A DNA stretch of 64,000 nt from Phycisphaerae bacterium (GTDB lineage Bacteria > Planctomycetota > Phycisphaerae > UBA1845 > Fen-1342). Shown here one piece after another: positions 43,287 through 52,317 of the stretch (positions within the stretch are counted from its first letter, which is position 1; every line of letters begins with the position of its first letter). Made by a program: the position numbers and the translations under genes. The notes beneath the pieces are model-generated. The model was given only the letters and a program-made list of their open reading frames with translations. It did no database searches and was not told the DNA's origin. The stretch covers positions 1 to 64,000 of the forward strand of contig JAJVHV010000034.1 in the NCBI GenBank assembly GCA_022072445.1, read 5' to 3'.

Positions 43287-43766
43287 ATGACTCGAACCGT
43301 CGTCGGCCTTCTGGCGATTCTGGCGCTGTCGCTGGCGGGTTGCGAGAAGAACGCCGAGCCCACCATGGCCAGCAATCCCGACCCGGGCGCCTCGCTCGAT
43401 AATCTCGATCGTCGCAACGGCGGACTGGCGGCCAACGACGCGACGCTGCCCGTCACCACCATGCCGCCCGCCGAGTCCAAGCCGCCCACGGAAACGGTCA
43501 CCCGCGGCCGGACGGCCGATGACACGACAGCCGGCGGCGACGAGGTGCTGACGCCGACGCGGAGCAAATCCGGCCGCGCGGCTCGCGGCGAGCGCCAGCC
43601 CCCCCGTACCAGGACCTACGTCGTCAAGAAGGGCGACTCGCTCAGCAAGATCGCCAAGAAAGTGTACGGCGACGCCGACCGCTGGACGGAAATCTGGAAC
43701 GCCAACAAGGGCCGGATCAAGGATAAGAACAAGCTGACGGTCGGTCAGAAGCTGACAATTCCGTAG
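43287..43766 (+). CDS. LysM-domain lipoprotein
   Basis: The 159-residue product has a lipoprotein signal (VVGLLAILALSLAGC, lipobox Cys at residue 19) and a disordered middle rich in Pro, Thr and Asp. The C-terminal LysM domain reads RTYVVKKGDSLSKIAKKVYGDADRWTEIWNANKGRIKDKNKLTVGQKLTIP. LysM binds peptidoglycan or similar glycans, so this is a lipid-anchored, wall-binding protein. The extended linker would let the domain reach through the periplasm. It is transcribed toward recG, 139 bases away. Confidence 0.88.
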   Translation: MTRTVVGLLAILALSLAGCEKNAEPTMASNPDPGASLDNLDRRNGGLAANDATLPVTTMPPAESKPPTETVTRGRTADDTTAGGDEVLTPTRSKSGRAARGERQPPRTRTYVVKKGDSLSKIAKKVYGDADRWTEIWNANKGRIKDKNKLTVGQKLTIP

Positions 43767-43905
43767 CCTCAACGGACTCCCGACGCATTGAATCCGCGAC
43801 GAACCCGGCCCACGCCAACCGCAGCCTGGCCGCCGACCACGACGGCCAGCGTCGGGGCGTCGCCGGCCGATCATCGACATCCCTGCCGCACGCGGTATCC
43901 TCGCC

Positions 43906-46017
43906 GTGCTTGACGGTGATTCCAGCGTCCAGTTCGTCCGCGGCATCGGCCCGGCGCGGGCCGAGCTGCTCCGCAAGCTCGGGTTGAGCACCGTCGACGA
44001 CCTGCTGCACCACTTTCCATTCCGTTACGAACAGGACATCGGCCAGGTCGCCATCGAAGACCTCGTGCTGGGCGAGACCGCGACCATCTGCGGCGAAGTA
44101 GTCCGGCAGCGCACCAGCTCGCGCGGCGCTCGAAGCTGCCAGGTGAACGACGGCACGGGCATCTGCACGCTGCGCTGGTTCCGGCCGGAGTTCGCCGATC
44201 GGCGGCTGGCCGTCGGCGCGATCGTGCGGGCGACGGGAAAGGTGGAAGAGCGCGACGGTCTGGCGGAGATCGTGCATCCGCGCGTCGACGTCTATCCGCC
44301 CGACTCGCCGGTGCTGGCCGCCGACAGCGGCGCCCGCCTGATCGGGACGTATCGCACGACGCAAGGTCTGCCCTCGCAGGTCATCGCCCGTGCCGTGGCC
44401 ATCGTGTTGGCGCAGCCAAGCTTGCCCGTCACCGACGCGGTCCCCGCCAATCTTCGCGCCGCCCGCCGCCTCCTGCCGCGCGACCAGGCCATCCGAGCGA
44501 TGCATGCGCCGCGCGCCCTCGCCGACGTCGACGCCGCTCGCCGCACGCTCGCCTACGAGGAATTTCTGCTGCTCGAGCTGGCCATGGCGCTGCGCCGCCG
44601 TAAACGCCTCGCGCTGCAGGTCGGACGGCGGCTGCACGTGACGGCGGAGATCGACGCCCGCATCCGCCGGCGGTTTCCTTTCACGCTGACCGCCTCGCAG
44701 GACGCCGTCATCGGCGAGATCGCGCGTGACGTGTCGAGCAGCCGCCCGATGACGCGCCTGCTTCAGGGCGACGTCGGCAGCGGGAAGACGGTCGTGGCGG
44801 TCTACGCGGCGTTGCTGGCGATCGCGAACGGCTGCCAGGCCGCGCTCATGGCACCCACCGAGATTCTCGCGCAGCAGCACTTCCGCAATCTGACGCGCTA
44901 TCTCGACGGCAGCCGGGTGCGCTGTGAGCTGCTTGTCGGCCGCCAGAGCCAGGCCAAGCGCCGCGCGCTGCTCGATGAGATCGCCGCCGGCGAGGTCGGC
45001 TTCGTCGTCGGCACGCAGGCCCTGCTCGAGGAAAAGGTCGCCTTCGCCGACCTGGCCATGGTGATCGTCGACGAGCAGCACAAGTTCGGCGTGCTGCAGC
45101 GGGCCGCGATCCGCACCAAGGGCCCGACGCCGCACTACCTGGTCATGACCGCGACGCCCATCCCGCGAACGCTGTCGATGACCGTCTTCGGCGACCTGGA
45201 CGTGTCGGTGCTGCGCGAGCCGCCGCCCGGCCGCGGCCGTGTGATCACGAAATGCGTCCCGTTCGCGACGATGAACACCGTGCTGACCTACGTCCGCGGC
45301 CGCATCGAGTCGGGCGAACAGGCCTTCGTCGTCTGCCCGCTGATCGGTCGGGGCGACGAATCTTTGTCCGCCGACGACACTCCCGACGCCCAGGCGCCGC
45401 CGCGCGCCGCCCTGAGTTCGGCCACCGAAACCTATCAACGGCTCGTGAGCGGGCCGTGGCGCGACCTGCCCGTCGGGCTGCTTCACGGCGGGCTCCCGGC
45501 CGTGGAAAAGTCGGCGACGATGCGCGCGTTCGCCGAAGGGCGCTTGCGGGCGCTGGTCGCGACGACCGTCGTCGAGGTCGGCGTCGACGTTCCCGCCGCT
45601 ACGATCATCATTGTCGAGCATGCCGAGCGCTTCGGCCTTTCGCAGCTTCATCAGCTTCGCGGCCGAATCGCGCGCGGCGCGCGCGATGGATTGTGCGTCC
45701 TCGTCCACCACGGCCGCGGGGAGAAAGCGCGCCAGCGGCTGGACGTGCTGGTTCAGACGACCGACGGATTCCGCATCGCCGAGGCCGATCTCAGACTGCG
45801 CGGGCCGGGCGAGTTGTTCGGCACGCGCCAGCACGGGCTGCCCGAGCTGCGGGTCGGAAATCTCGTCGCCGATTTCGAGCTGCTGGAACGCGCCCGCGCC
45901 GACGCGTTTGACATCGTCGCCCACGACCCCGAGCTCGCCCGGCCCGAGCATCGACCGCTGCTGCCGGCCCTGCGCCGCATGCTCGGCGACAAGCTCGCGC
46001 TCATCGACGCGGCGTGA
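43906..46017 (+). CDS. recG: ATP-dependent DNA helicase RecG
   Basis: RecG remodels stalled replication forks and branched recombination intermediates. The 703-residue product begins with a wedge domain (VQFVRGIGPARAELLRKLGLSTVDDLLHHFPFRYE). The helicase motifs are LLQGDVGSGKTVVA (motif I, near residue 290), DEQHKFGVLQRAA (motif II), VMTATPIPRTLSMTVFGDLD (III), then VVEVGVDVPAATIIIVEHAERFGLSQLHQLRGRIARG (V-VI). The usual VGRG in motif VI reads IARG. The GTG at 43906 is the probable start. The end overlaps the convergent DUF1643 gene by 17 bases. Confidence 0.94.
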   Translation: MLDGDSSVQFVRGIGPARAELLRKLGLSTVDDLLHHFPFRYEQDIGQVAIEDLVLGETATICGEVVRQRTSSRGARSCQVNDGTGICTLRWFRPEFADRRLAVGAIVRATGKVEERDGLAEIVHPRVDVYPPDSPVLAADSGARLIGTYRTTQGLPSQVIARAVAIVLAQPSLPVTDAVPANLRAARRLLPRDQAIRAMHAPRALADVDAARRTLAYEEFLLLELAMALRRRKRLALQVGRRLHVTAEIDARIRRRFPFTLTASQDAVIGEIARDVSSSRPMTRLLQGDVGSGKTVVAVYAALLAIANGCQAALMAPTEILAQQHFRNLTRYLDGSRVRCELLVGRQSQAKRRALLDEIAAGEVGFVVGTQALLEEKVAFADLAMVIVDEQHKFGVLQRAAIRTKGPTPHYLVMTATPIPRTLSMTVFGDLDVSVLREPPPGRGRVITKCVPFATMNTVLTYVRGRIESGEQAFVVCPLIGRGDESLSADDTPDAQAPPRAALSSATETYQRLVSGPWRDLPVGLLHGGLPAVEKSATMRAFAEGRLRALVATTVVEVGVDVPAATIIIVEHAERFGLSQLHQLRGRIARGARDGLCVLVHHGRGEKARQRLDVLVQTTDGFRIAEADLRLRGPGELFGTRQHGLPELRVGNLVADFELLERARADAFDIVAHDPELARPEHRPLLPALRRMLGDKLALIDAA

Positions 46018-46549
46018 AAGGCCGCAGCGGCGCCCCGGCGGCGACATAGAGCGGATGCCGCGGCTGACCGCCCTTCGTTTCCCCCACGCACAGCACCACG
46101 CGACCCGCCAGATGCCGACGCGCGACCTCGCGATCCCGATCGAGCCACGCTCCGTGCCGGCCCCATGCCGCGATAATAATTTCGACCCGCTGCAACACAC
46201 TCTGAATATTCCGATCATTCAGCCGGCCGACCGGATCCGGCACGGCGCGCAGCTCGGCCGGATTCCGACAGCGCCAGGCAAAGAGATTCACGACCTCCAG
46301 CCGCGCAAAGCCGTTACGCCGGGCGATGCTCCAGCAAGACCGGATCGTCGCGTCGTCGCGCGACGCGTCCGCCGTGCTGGGATTCAGCATGATGAATGCG
46401 ACGCTCGGACCGTCGGCGGCGATCGCGCGCCAGAGTTGATAGCGATAACCGCGGCGCGCGTCGAACACCGCGCCCGCCGCAGTCCACGGCGCGAATCTGA
46501 CATGCGCTAGCGCGAACTTTTCCGCCGCGCCGCGATGATTCTTTCCCAT
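46001..46549 (-). CDS. DUF1643 protein
   Basis: The 182-residue product matches DUF1643 in YRYQLWRAIAADGPSVAFIMLNPSTADASRDDATIRSCWSIARRNGFARLEVVNLFAWR (residues about 35-92) and in AAWGRHGAWLDRD. The LNPSTAD segment is the hallmark. The fold is unassigned, and members appear in diverse bacteria and phages, sometimes in defence-related contexts. Here it follows a structured short element on the same strand and converges with recG, with a 17-base overlap. No ribosome-binding site is clear before its ATG. Confidence 0.8.
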   Translation of the reverse strand: MGKNHRGAAEKFALAHVRFAPWTAAGAVFDARRGYRYQLWRAIAADGPSVAFIMLNPSTADASRDDATIRSCWSIARRNGFARLEVVNLFAWRCRNPAELRAVPDPVGRLNDRNIQSVLQRVEIIIAAWGRHGAWLDRDREVARRHLAGRVVLCVGETKGGQPRHPLYVAAGAPLRPFTPRR

Positions 46550-46629
46550 AATTACTGTCGTGACGGGAGGTGATTGCAGGTCTGGAGAAAACGCGAAAAA
46601 ACGGGTCGACGACCGGCACCGCCGGCCTA

Positions 46630-46698
46630 TTATTCAGTGTGCACGGGTTTGCGACCCACCATCAAGGCCCGAACACCCCTCAGCAGACCCGTGCACAT
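46630..46698 (-). CDS. Possible 22-residue peptide framed by a hairpin
   Basis: A minus-strand ATG (46698-46696) follows the strong site GGGGGAGGTG at a six-base spacing. It opens 22 codons ending in tandem stops TAA-TAG. The product is basic (MCTGLLRGVRALMV, then a Lys/His-rich end). Perfect 10-base arms, ACCCGTGCAC (46687-46696) and GTGCACGGGT (46639-46648), enclose most of the frame, so the start region can pair with the end. It may be a leader peptide for DUF1643 or part of a structured RNA. No family is recognised. Confidence 0.35.
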   Translation of the reverse strand: MCTGLLRGVRALMVGRKPVHTE

Positions 46699-46742
46699 TT
46701 TAACACCTCCCCCTGCTGCTTCCTAGGCGCGTCCGATCATTT

Positions 46743-47231
46743 TTAGTCCGACAGTCCCGCCGCGCGCACGATTCGTTCCAAGCCCACAACGTCCGCGTCC
46801 GAAAACGACTCAACGTCATGACTGTCCAGATCGAGCACGCCCCAGCAACGACCGTCCGATTCGAACAGCGGGATGACGACCTCGGACCGATCGCGCGGGT
46901 CGCAGGCGATGTAGCCGCCGCCCAGTTCCCGGACGTCGCGGACGACGAGCGGGCGGCGCGAGAGCAGCGTCTGGCCGCAGGCGCCGTGCAGCCCGATCGG
47001 CGAGCAGGCGGGCTTGTCGCGGAGCGGTCCGAGAACCAATTCGTCGCCGCCCTCATGAACGTAAAAGCCGAGCCACGAAACGCCGGTGTCGCGGAGCGCG
47101 TCCCAGAGCAGGTCGACGACGAGCTGCATGCGCTGGCGGCGGTCACCGGCGGGTCGCAGGCGCTGGAGAATCTGCTCGTAGGGTCGGTCGGGCACGGCGG
47201 ATGACCAGACAGTGCGGGAAGCCGGCGTCAC
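46743..47231 (-). CDS. msrC: Free methionine-R-sulfoxide reductase-like GAF protein
   Basis: The 162-residue product is a single GAF domain with three Cys at positions 76, 85 and 110, in KPACSPI, GACGQ and YIACD. That spacing matches the catalytic set of free methionine-R-sulfoxide reductase (Cys84, 94 and 118 in the E. coli enzyme). Family segments include WLGFYVHEGGDELVLGPLRDKPAC and SEVVIPLFESDGRCWGVLDLDSHDVESFSDADV. It repairs oxidised free methionine in the cytoplasm. The GTG start overlaps the FHA gene stop by four bases, so the two are translationally coupled. Confidence 0.85.
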   Translation of the reverse strand: MTPASRTVWSSAVPDRPYEQILQRLRPAGDRRQRMQLVVDLLWDALRDTGVSWLGFYVHEGGDELVLGPLRDKPACSPIGLHGACGQTLLSRRPLVVRDVRELGGGYIACDPRDRSEVVIPLFESDGRCWGVLDLDSHDVESFSDADVVGLERIVRAAGLSD

Positions 47232-47719
47232 TTCCGGGGGCGCGTCTTCTCGTCGTCGTCGTCGATGTCGATGGTGCTCAGCTCGTCGAGGTCGCTGTCG
47301 TCCATCGTGAACAGGTCGTCCTCGTTCAGCTCGATCTCGCCTTCGTCGGCGGGTCCGGGCTTGGCCGGGGCCGCGGGTGTGGCGGCGGCGACTGTCGGGC
47401 GGTCGGTGGGCGGATGGACGTCGGCGGGCTTGCCGTCGACCTGAACCACGAAGTGGACTGGGCCGACCGCGAGATGGTCGCCGGCTTCGAGCTCGGACTC
47501 GGCGATGCGCTTGCCGTTCACATAGGTGCCGTTGGCGCTGCCCAGGTCACGAACGACGATCTCGTCGCCGATGACGTCGACCTCGCAATGCCGGCGGGAG
47601 ACGTCGCCCGTGGGGACGCGGAGCGAGCAGTCGGAACGTCGTCCGATGACGGTGCGGGCGTCGGTGAGGGGGAAGTCCCGCCGTTCGCCGTCCTTGAACA
47701 TGACCAGCACGACTTTCAT
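47228..47719 (-). CDS. FHA-domain protein
   Basis: The 163-residue product has an N-terminal FHA domain (TVIGRRSDCSLRVPTGDVSRRHCEV, then IVVRDLGSANGTYVNGKRI, residues 23-75), which binds phosphothreonine peptides. The conserved GRR, SRRH and NGT residues are all present. The C-terminal half is a disordered, acidic tail (DEGEIELNEDDLFTMDDSDLDELSTIDIDDDDE). No Ser/Thr kinase gene is in the window, so its partner is elsewhere. It is coupled to the methionine-sulfoxide reductase downstream and divergent from hemW. Confidence 0.88.
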   Translation of the reverse strand: MKVVLVMFKDGERRDFPLTDARTVIGRRSDCSLRVPTGDVSRRHCEVDVIGDEIVVRDLGSANGTYVNGKRIAESELEAGDHLAVGPVHFVVQVDGKPADVHPPTDRPTVAAATPAAPAKPGPADEGEIELNEDDLFTMDDSDLDELSTIDIDDDDEKTRPRK

Positions 47720-47816
47720 GTCCGCGCTCCAGATTCGCGACGTCGCCGCCCGCGACGCGTCGCCTCGGGGGGCGATTCGTCGCGCGCTGGTGAACAAAGT
47801 ATGCTATGCGAAGGTC

Positions 47817-48959
47817 ATGCGCAAGACAACGCCCGGGCGCGCGCGCTCGCTCTACGTTCACGTGCCGTATTGCCACACGATCTGCGGCTACTGCGACTTC
47901 TACTCGCAGGTGCTGGATCGCGACGCGGTCGGCGCGCTGGTCGACGCGCTGCTATCCGACCTCGCCCGGCAGCGCGAACGACTCGCCGCGCCGCTCGACA
48001 CGGTCTTCTTCGGCGGCGGGACGCCGACCGTCCTGCCGGTGGCGCACCTGGCGCGGCTGCTGGCGGCGGTGGCGGAGCTGGTGGATGAGCGAACGGAGTG
48101 GACGATCGAGGCGAATCCGGCGACCGTGACCGCCGAGAACGCGGCGCTGCTGGCCGCGCGCGGCGTGAACCGCGTGTCGGTCGGGGCGCAGTCGTTCGAT
48201 GCGTCGGAGCTGCGCGTGCTGGAGCGCATCCACCGCGTCGAGCAGGTGACCGAGACGCTCGAGGTGCTCCGCCGGGCCGGGCTGGCGCGGCTGAATCTCG
48301 ACCTGATCTTCGGCGTGCCGGGGCAGACGTTGCGCGGGTGGGAGGCGAATCTCGAGCGTGCGGTCGGGTTGGGCGTCGAGCACCTGTCGTGTTATGGCCT
48401 GACGTTCGAGCGCGGCACGCCACTGCACGAGCAGCTCACGTCCGGCCAAGTCCGCCGCGTTGATCCGGAGGTCGAGGCGCGGATGTACGAGCGGACGATC
48501 GAGCTGCTCGACGCGTGTGGGCTGGGACAATACGAGATCAGCAATTTCGCGCGGCCAGGCGGCGCGTGCCGGCATAATCTGGCGTACTGGCGAAACGAGC
48601 CCGTCGCGGCGCTCGGGCCGTCGGCGGCCGGCTTCGACGGTGTGACGCGCTATCGGAACATTCCGGACACGGCGGAGTATGTGCGAGCGGTGCGCGCGGG
48701 GCGGTCCGCACACGTCGAATGCGAGACACTACCGCCCGATCGGCGGGCGCGCGAGACGGCGATGCTGAATCTGCGGCTGCGCGAGGGAATTCAACGACAT
48801 GACTTCGCGGCACGGTTCGGCGTAGATCCGGCAGTGCTGTTTGCCGAGGCGATCGACAGGCACGCGCCGGCGGGGCTGCTGGAGGTGGATTCGGAGCGTA
48901 TTCGCCTGACGCGCCGTGGGCAGTTGGTGGCGGATGGGGTGATGGGGGATTTTGTGTGA
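47817..48959 (+). CDS. hemW: HemW-like radical SAM heme chaperone
   Basis: The 380-residue product belongs to the HemN/HemW group of radical SAM proteins. The cluster motif is CHTICGYC, with YVHVPY just before it (residues 13-26), followed by FFGGGTPTVLP and the C-terminal HemN-like domain (GLGQYEISNFARPGGACRHNLAYWRN). HemW, unlike HemN, lacks the extra N-terminal Cys and serves in heme handling rather than oxidation of coproporphyrinogen III. The start at 47817 gives the family N-terminus; the longer frame overlaps the FHA gene and is rejected. Confidence 0.85.
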   Translation: MRKTTPGRARSLYVHVPYCHTICGYCDFYSQVLDRDAVGALVDALLSDLARQRERLAAPLDTVFFGGGTPTVLPVAHLARLLAAVAELVDERTEWTIEANPATVTAENAALLAARGVNRVSVGAQSFDASELRVLERIHRVEQVTETLEVLRRAGLARLNLDLIFGVPGQTLRGWEANLERAVGLGVEHLSCYGLTFERGTPLHEQLTSGQVRRVDPEVEARMYERTIELLDACGLGQYEISNFARPGGACRHNLAYWRNEPVAALGPSAAGFDGVTRYRNIPDTAEYVRAVRAGRSAHVECETLPPDRRARETAMLNLRLREGIQRHDFAARFGVDPAVLFAEAIDRHAPAGLLEVDSERIRLTRRGQLVADGVMGDFV

Positions 48960-49068
48960 GGGGGATGAAGCAACGAAGCGACGAATCGACGTAGGGACGA
49001 GGCAACTTCGGTGTCTCGCCGGCGCGTGGAGCGCCACCGATCGCCGGCGAAGCGCCAGCGCGTGAGGC

Positions 49069-49093
49069 GGAGTGCAGCCGGGGGCTGCTCTCC
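49069..49093 (+). repeat. REP-like hairpin, dispersed family copy 3
   Basis: GGAGTGCAGCC (49069-49079) and GGCTGCTCTCC (49083-49093) are inverted arms with one mismatch. The left flank GCGTGAGGC is identical to that at 20362, showing that more than the hairpin was copied. Confidence 0.65.
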
Positions 49094-49156
49094 ATAAGAC
49101 CAACACAGCCGAGGGCGGCGGTGCTACACAAACGCGCGCGGTGGAGCCATGCAGGA

Positions 49157-51823
49157 TTATCGCGTCAGCAGCCGCGCGTCGGCCCAGTCGGCGTGATCGT
49201 AGTTGATGCCGTCGCCGGCGTCGTGAACCAGCAACTCCAGCTGCGTGCGGCGGGTGACGTCGACGTCGATCTCTCGGGCCGCCTCGCGCGAGCGAACCAC
49301 GCCGCTGTCGAAGAGCAGCTCGCCATCGGAAAGCACCTGAAACACGACCGAGCCGGCGTTGGGCGCCTGCACGTCGTCATCGACGCCGACGCGGGCCACA
49401 AAACGCCGATAACCTCGGCCGAGATGAAACACGAAGCGCGCCCGGGCGTGCGTGCCGATGCCGCGGGTGTACGAAACGCCCGCGATCGTCAGCGCGGCGC
49501 CGCTCACGCTGGCGCCGCGGCGGGGCGTGCCCCACTGCTGCTCCTCTTCGAGCGGCGTCAGCTCGTCGAGCGCCACGTCGGCGGCGGGCGCCGTCCGCAG
49601 CTCCAGCGGCGCCGACTTTCGCTCCGAGCCGGCCCACGAGAGCGCCGCAACCTCGTACTGATATCGGCGGCCGAAATCGGCCGAAACATCGACCCAGGCG
49701 CGCTCGGGCGTCGTGCCCAGCGGCACGCCGTCGCGATAGACGCGATAGCCCGCGGCAGCGGCCGACGCGTCCCACTCGATCGCGGCGGCCCGGCCCGCGC
49801 CGCCGGCCGGGCGAACGCGCTGTGGCGCGGCCACGGACGTCGAGCCGGCGCGAGCGCTTGTGGCGCTCCAACGCACCGTGCGGCTCTCCGCCGATTCGAG
49901 CGTGACGACCCCGACGCATCCCTCGACGCGGCAGCTCGCGGCGGCGCCAGCGGCTTGGGCGGCGCTCAGCGTCAGCACGTCGTCACCGGATGCGAGCAGG
50001 ACGCGGATTTCATAGCGATCGCCGCCGACGACGCGGCTGACGCCGCTGATCGGCCCGTCGGCAACCGAGATTGACTCGACGTCCACGCCGCCCTGCGTCA
50101 GATGCCGTGACGTGCCCAGCAGCGTCGGTCCGTTTGCGTTCAGCGGGCGGATGCAGATCAGCCGGCAGGCGGTTGGTTCGAGCGTCACGCGCAGCGACGC
50201 GTCGATCCGCCCGAGCACCTCCCGCCGCCACACGTCGTACGCCACGTACGCGCCGGGCTCCAGCCCCAGCGCGTCGAGCGACAGATCGGCGCTGCGCGTC
50301 GATTCACACCAGTTGAAGACGCCGACGAGATCGCGCCGGCCGGCGGCGTCGGCGATTTTCAGGCAGATCACGTCGGGCCGGCGCAGCGGGCAGAGATCGG
50401 CCGGACGGATGTCGGCCGGCGGAAAGACGCGCCGCAGCAGCTCGACGCGCTCGTCGGCCAGCTCGTGCATCTTGTCGCTGGCCAGCAGCGATTGCCCGGT
50501 CAGCGCCATGACCGTCGCCCACACGCGGGCTTGTTCGAGCGTCAGCGGCGGGCGCACGCAGAGCACGTCGGGATCGGCGTACCAGACGATGGTGTGCGTC
50601 CAGTAGTTCTGCCAGGTGCATTCGAGCGCCGGGGTCATGCCCGACCAGCCGGCGTTGGCGTCGATGTCGCCACCGGTGCGCGTTCCGTCCAGAATGCCGG
50701 CCCCCCACCAGGGCGTGCCCCAGCAGCCGAGCAGGAAGCGCTGGGGGCCGATCGTCTCGCGCATGACGCGCAAGCCGGCGCGATATGCCTCCTCGGGCGT
50801 GAGCCGCGGATCCGCGAAGCGATCGCGATGCTTGGCGTACAGGTCCTGAACCAGCGGCTGCCCGTCGATCTTGAAGTATTCGTAGCCCCACTCGTCGGCC
50901 AGCCGGCGGAAGAGGCGACGCAGGTAGTCCTGGCCGGCCTTGCCGCTCGCGTCGACGATGAAGCGCCCTTCCCAGTTGTACTTCTGCACGCTGCCAGGTT
51001 CGGTCTCTTCTCCCACGCTCGAACCGTCGGCGCGCCACAGAAACGCGGCGCGATTGGCGGCGACGAAATCGAAATTGCTCTGCCCGTGCGGCGCCAGCCA
51101 GATGCCCGGCTTCATGCCGTGGGCGCGAATCTGATCGGCCAGCCACTTCATGCCGTGCGGAAAACGCCGGTCGATCGTCTCCCAGTCGCGGTTCTCGCCG
51201 AGGCCGTGTCCGACGCCCTGCCAGGCGTCGTCGATCTGCACATACTCGGCACCGAACGGGAGCAGGTTTCGCGCCATCCACTCGGCGTTGCGGACCACGT
51301 CGTCTTCGCTCAATTCCTGGTAGTACTGATACCACGAGCACCAACCCGACGGCGGCCGCGGGAAGTTCGTGCGGTCCAGGGCACGCTCGTGATGGGCGAT
51401 GCCGCGCACGTCGCGCACGAAATGTTCGAAGCGAGCCACGCGGACGTTTGTCTCGTCGGGCCCGTCGAGCACCAGCCGCTCGCCGTCGAAGCACAGCGGC
51501 GCCGGCAGCGGCTGCTCAAAGCGAAACAGGCGATCTGTCTCCGGATCGTAGACGCTGTCCCAGGCCGGCGAAGTCACCGGCCCCAGCGCGGTGAACATAA
51601 CGCGCGACCCGGCCGGCGGCTCCATTCGGCAGGCGAACGCCGACGGGCTCCAGTTCAATTCGCCGCGCACGTCGCCCAGGCGCCCCTCGACGCGGTCGAT
51701 CCGCGGCGGCTTCATGATCGGGACGATCTGCTGCATGGCGGCTTCTCCGAAAAGAGGCGCCGTGGTCAGGACGGCCAACACGCTGGCCCACGCGGTTCTG
51801 CGCATGACGGATGCGGTCGTCAT
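49157..51823 (-). CDS. Exported GH36-type alpha-galactosidase-like glycosidase with FN3 and NPCBM domains
   Basis: The 888-residue product has a signal peptide (TAWASVLAVLTTAPLFGEA). A GH36/GH27-like catalytic barrel covers about residues 100-560: GWCSWYQYYQELSEDDVV, EYVQIDDAWQ, HGMKPGIWLAPHG, nucleophile Asp in YFKIDGQ, and acid/base Asp in RTGGDIDAN. A fibronectin-III-like unit (GYRVYRDGVPLGTTPERAWVDV) and a C-terminal NPCBM carbohydrate-binding domain (SYTRGIGTHARARFVFHL ... LLFDSGVVRSREAAREIDVDV) follow. It probably removes alpha-linked galactose or related sugars outside the cytoplasm. The ATG overlaps the DinB stop by four bases, a surprising coupling to a cytoplasmic protein. Confidence 0.85.
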   Translation of the reverse strand: MTTASVMRRTAWASVLAVLTTAPLFGEAAMQQIVPIMKPPRIDRVEGRLGDVRGELNWSPSAFACRMEPPAGSRVMFTALGPVTSPAWDSVYDPETDRLFRFEQPLPAPLCFDGERLVLDGPDETNVRVARFEHFVRDVRGIAHHERALDRTNFPRPPSGWCSWYQYYQELSEDDVVRNAEWMARNLLPFGAEYVQIDDAWQGVGHGLGENRDWETIDRRFPHGMKWLADQIRAHGMKPGIWLAPHGQSNFDFVAANRAAFLWRADGSSVGEETEPGSVQKYNWEGRFIVDASGKAGQDYLRRLFRRLADEWGYEYFKIDGQPLVQDLYAKHRDRFADPRLTPEEAYRAGLRVMRETIGPQRFLLGCWGTPWWGAGILDGTRTGGDIDANAGWSGMTPALECTWQNYWTHTIVWYADPDVLCVRPPLTLEQARVWATVMALTGQSLLASDKMHELADERVELLRRVFPPADIRPADLCPLRRPDVICLKIADAAGRRDLVGVFNWCESTRSADLSLDALGLEPGAYVAYDVWRREVLGRIDASLRVTLEPTACRLICIRPLNANGPTLLGTSRHLTQGGVDVESISVADGPISGVSRVVGGDRYEIRVLLASGDDVLTLSAAQAAGAAASCRVEGCVGVVTLESAESRTVRWSATSARAGSTSVAAPQRVRPAGGAGRAAAIEWDASAAAAGYRVYRDGVPLGTTPERAWVDVSADFGRRYQYEVAALSWAGSERKSAPLELRTAPAADVALDELTPLEEEQQWGTPRRGASVSGAALTIAGVSYTRGIGTHARARFVFHLGRGYRRFVARVGVDDDVQAPNAGSVVFQVLSDGELLFDSGVVRSREAAREIDVDVTRRTQLELLVHDAGDGINYDHADWADARLLTR

Positions 51824-52317
51824 CGTCGCGCCTCGCGCATCAGCGCCTTGATGGTTTGCACCTGGCCGGTGTGGTACACGTCGTGAAGGGCGATTCCGTG
51901 CAGAAGCTTGAGATTGCTGACTTTGCTGCCGGCGGGCGCGACGTGCCATTCCGCCGGCCGCACTTCCGCCGCCACTTGCAGCAGCAGCGCGTGCTGGGCA
52001 TCGAGCAGCGCGCGGATCTCGCACCAGACCGGCTCGTCGAACGGCTCCGGCAGGCGGAACCAGTTGCTGCCCTTCAGCGGAAACGAGCCGCGCTTGTCGC
52101 CGCGAAAGCGTCTCACGACCGTGTATTTCCAGTACGCGCAGTGTGCCGCGATTTCGGCGATGCAGTGGCGGCGGGCCGCGGGGCGCCAGGCGGCTTCGCG
52201 CGCGGTCAGGCCGCGTAGCGACCCTTTGAGCGTGGTGCCGTGCCAGGCCTTGCCGCGGTAGCCTTCGTCAATCAGCGCGACAATCGGATTGTGGTCCTGG
52301 CGTGTCGATTGAGCCAT
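51820..52317 (-). CDS. DinB-family metal-binding four-helix protein
   Basis: The 165-residue product matches the DinB/YfiT superfamily. Likely metal ligands are His in EIAAHCAYWKY and the His pair in HDVYHTGQ. Family members include thiol transferases and stress-induced proteins of unknown substrate. The stop overlaps the glycosidase start by four bases, so it is the first gene of a two-gene operon. Start ATG at 52317. Confidence 0.8.
   Translation of the reverse strand: MAQSTRQDHNPIVALIDEGYRGKAWHGTTLKGSLRGLTAREAAWRPAARRHCIAEIAAHCAYWKYTVVRRFRGDKRGSFPLKGSNWFRLPEPFDEPVWCEIRALLDAQHALLLQVAAEVRPAEWHVAPAGSKVSNLKLLHGIALHDVYHTGQVQTIKALMREARR

Noticed and set aside
46590-46740. Small SRP RNA gene
   Set aside because: The minus strand has GGAAGCAGC as in SRP RNA, but the CAGGTCC partner and the GGAA-capped helix are missing.
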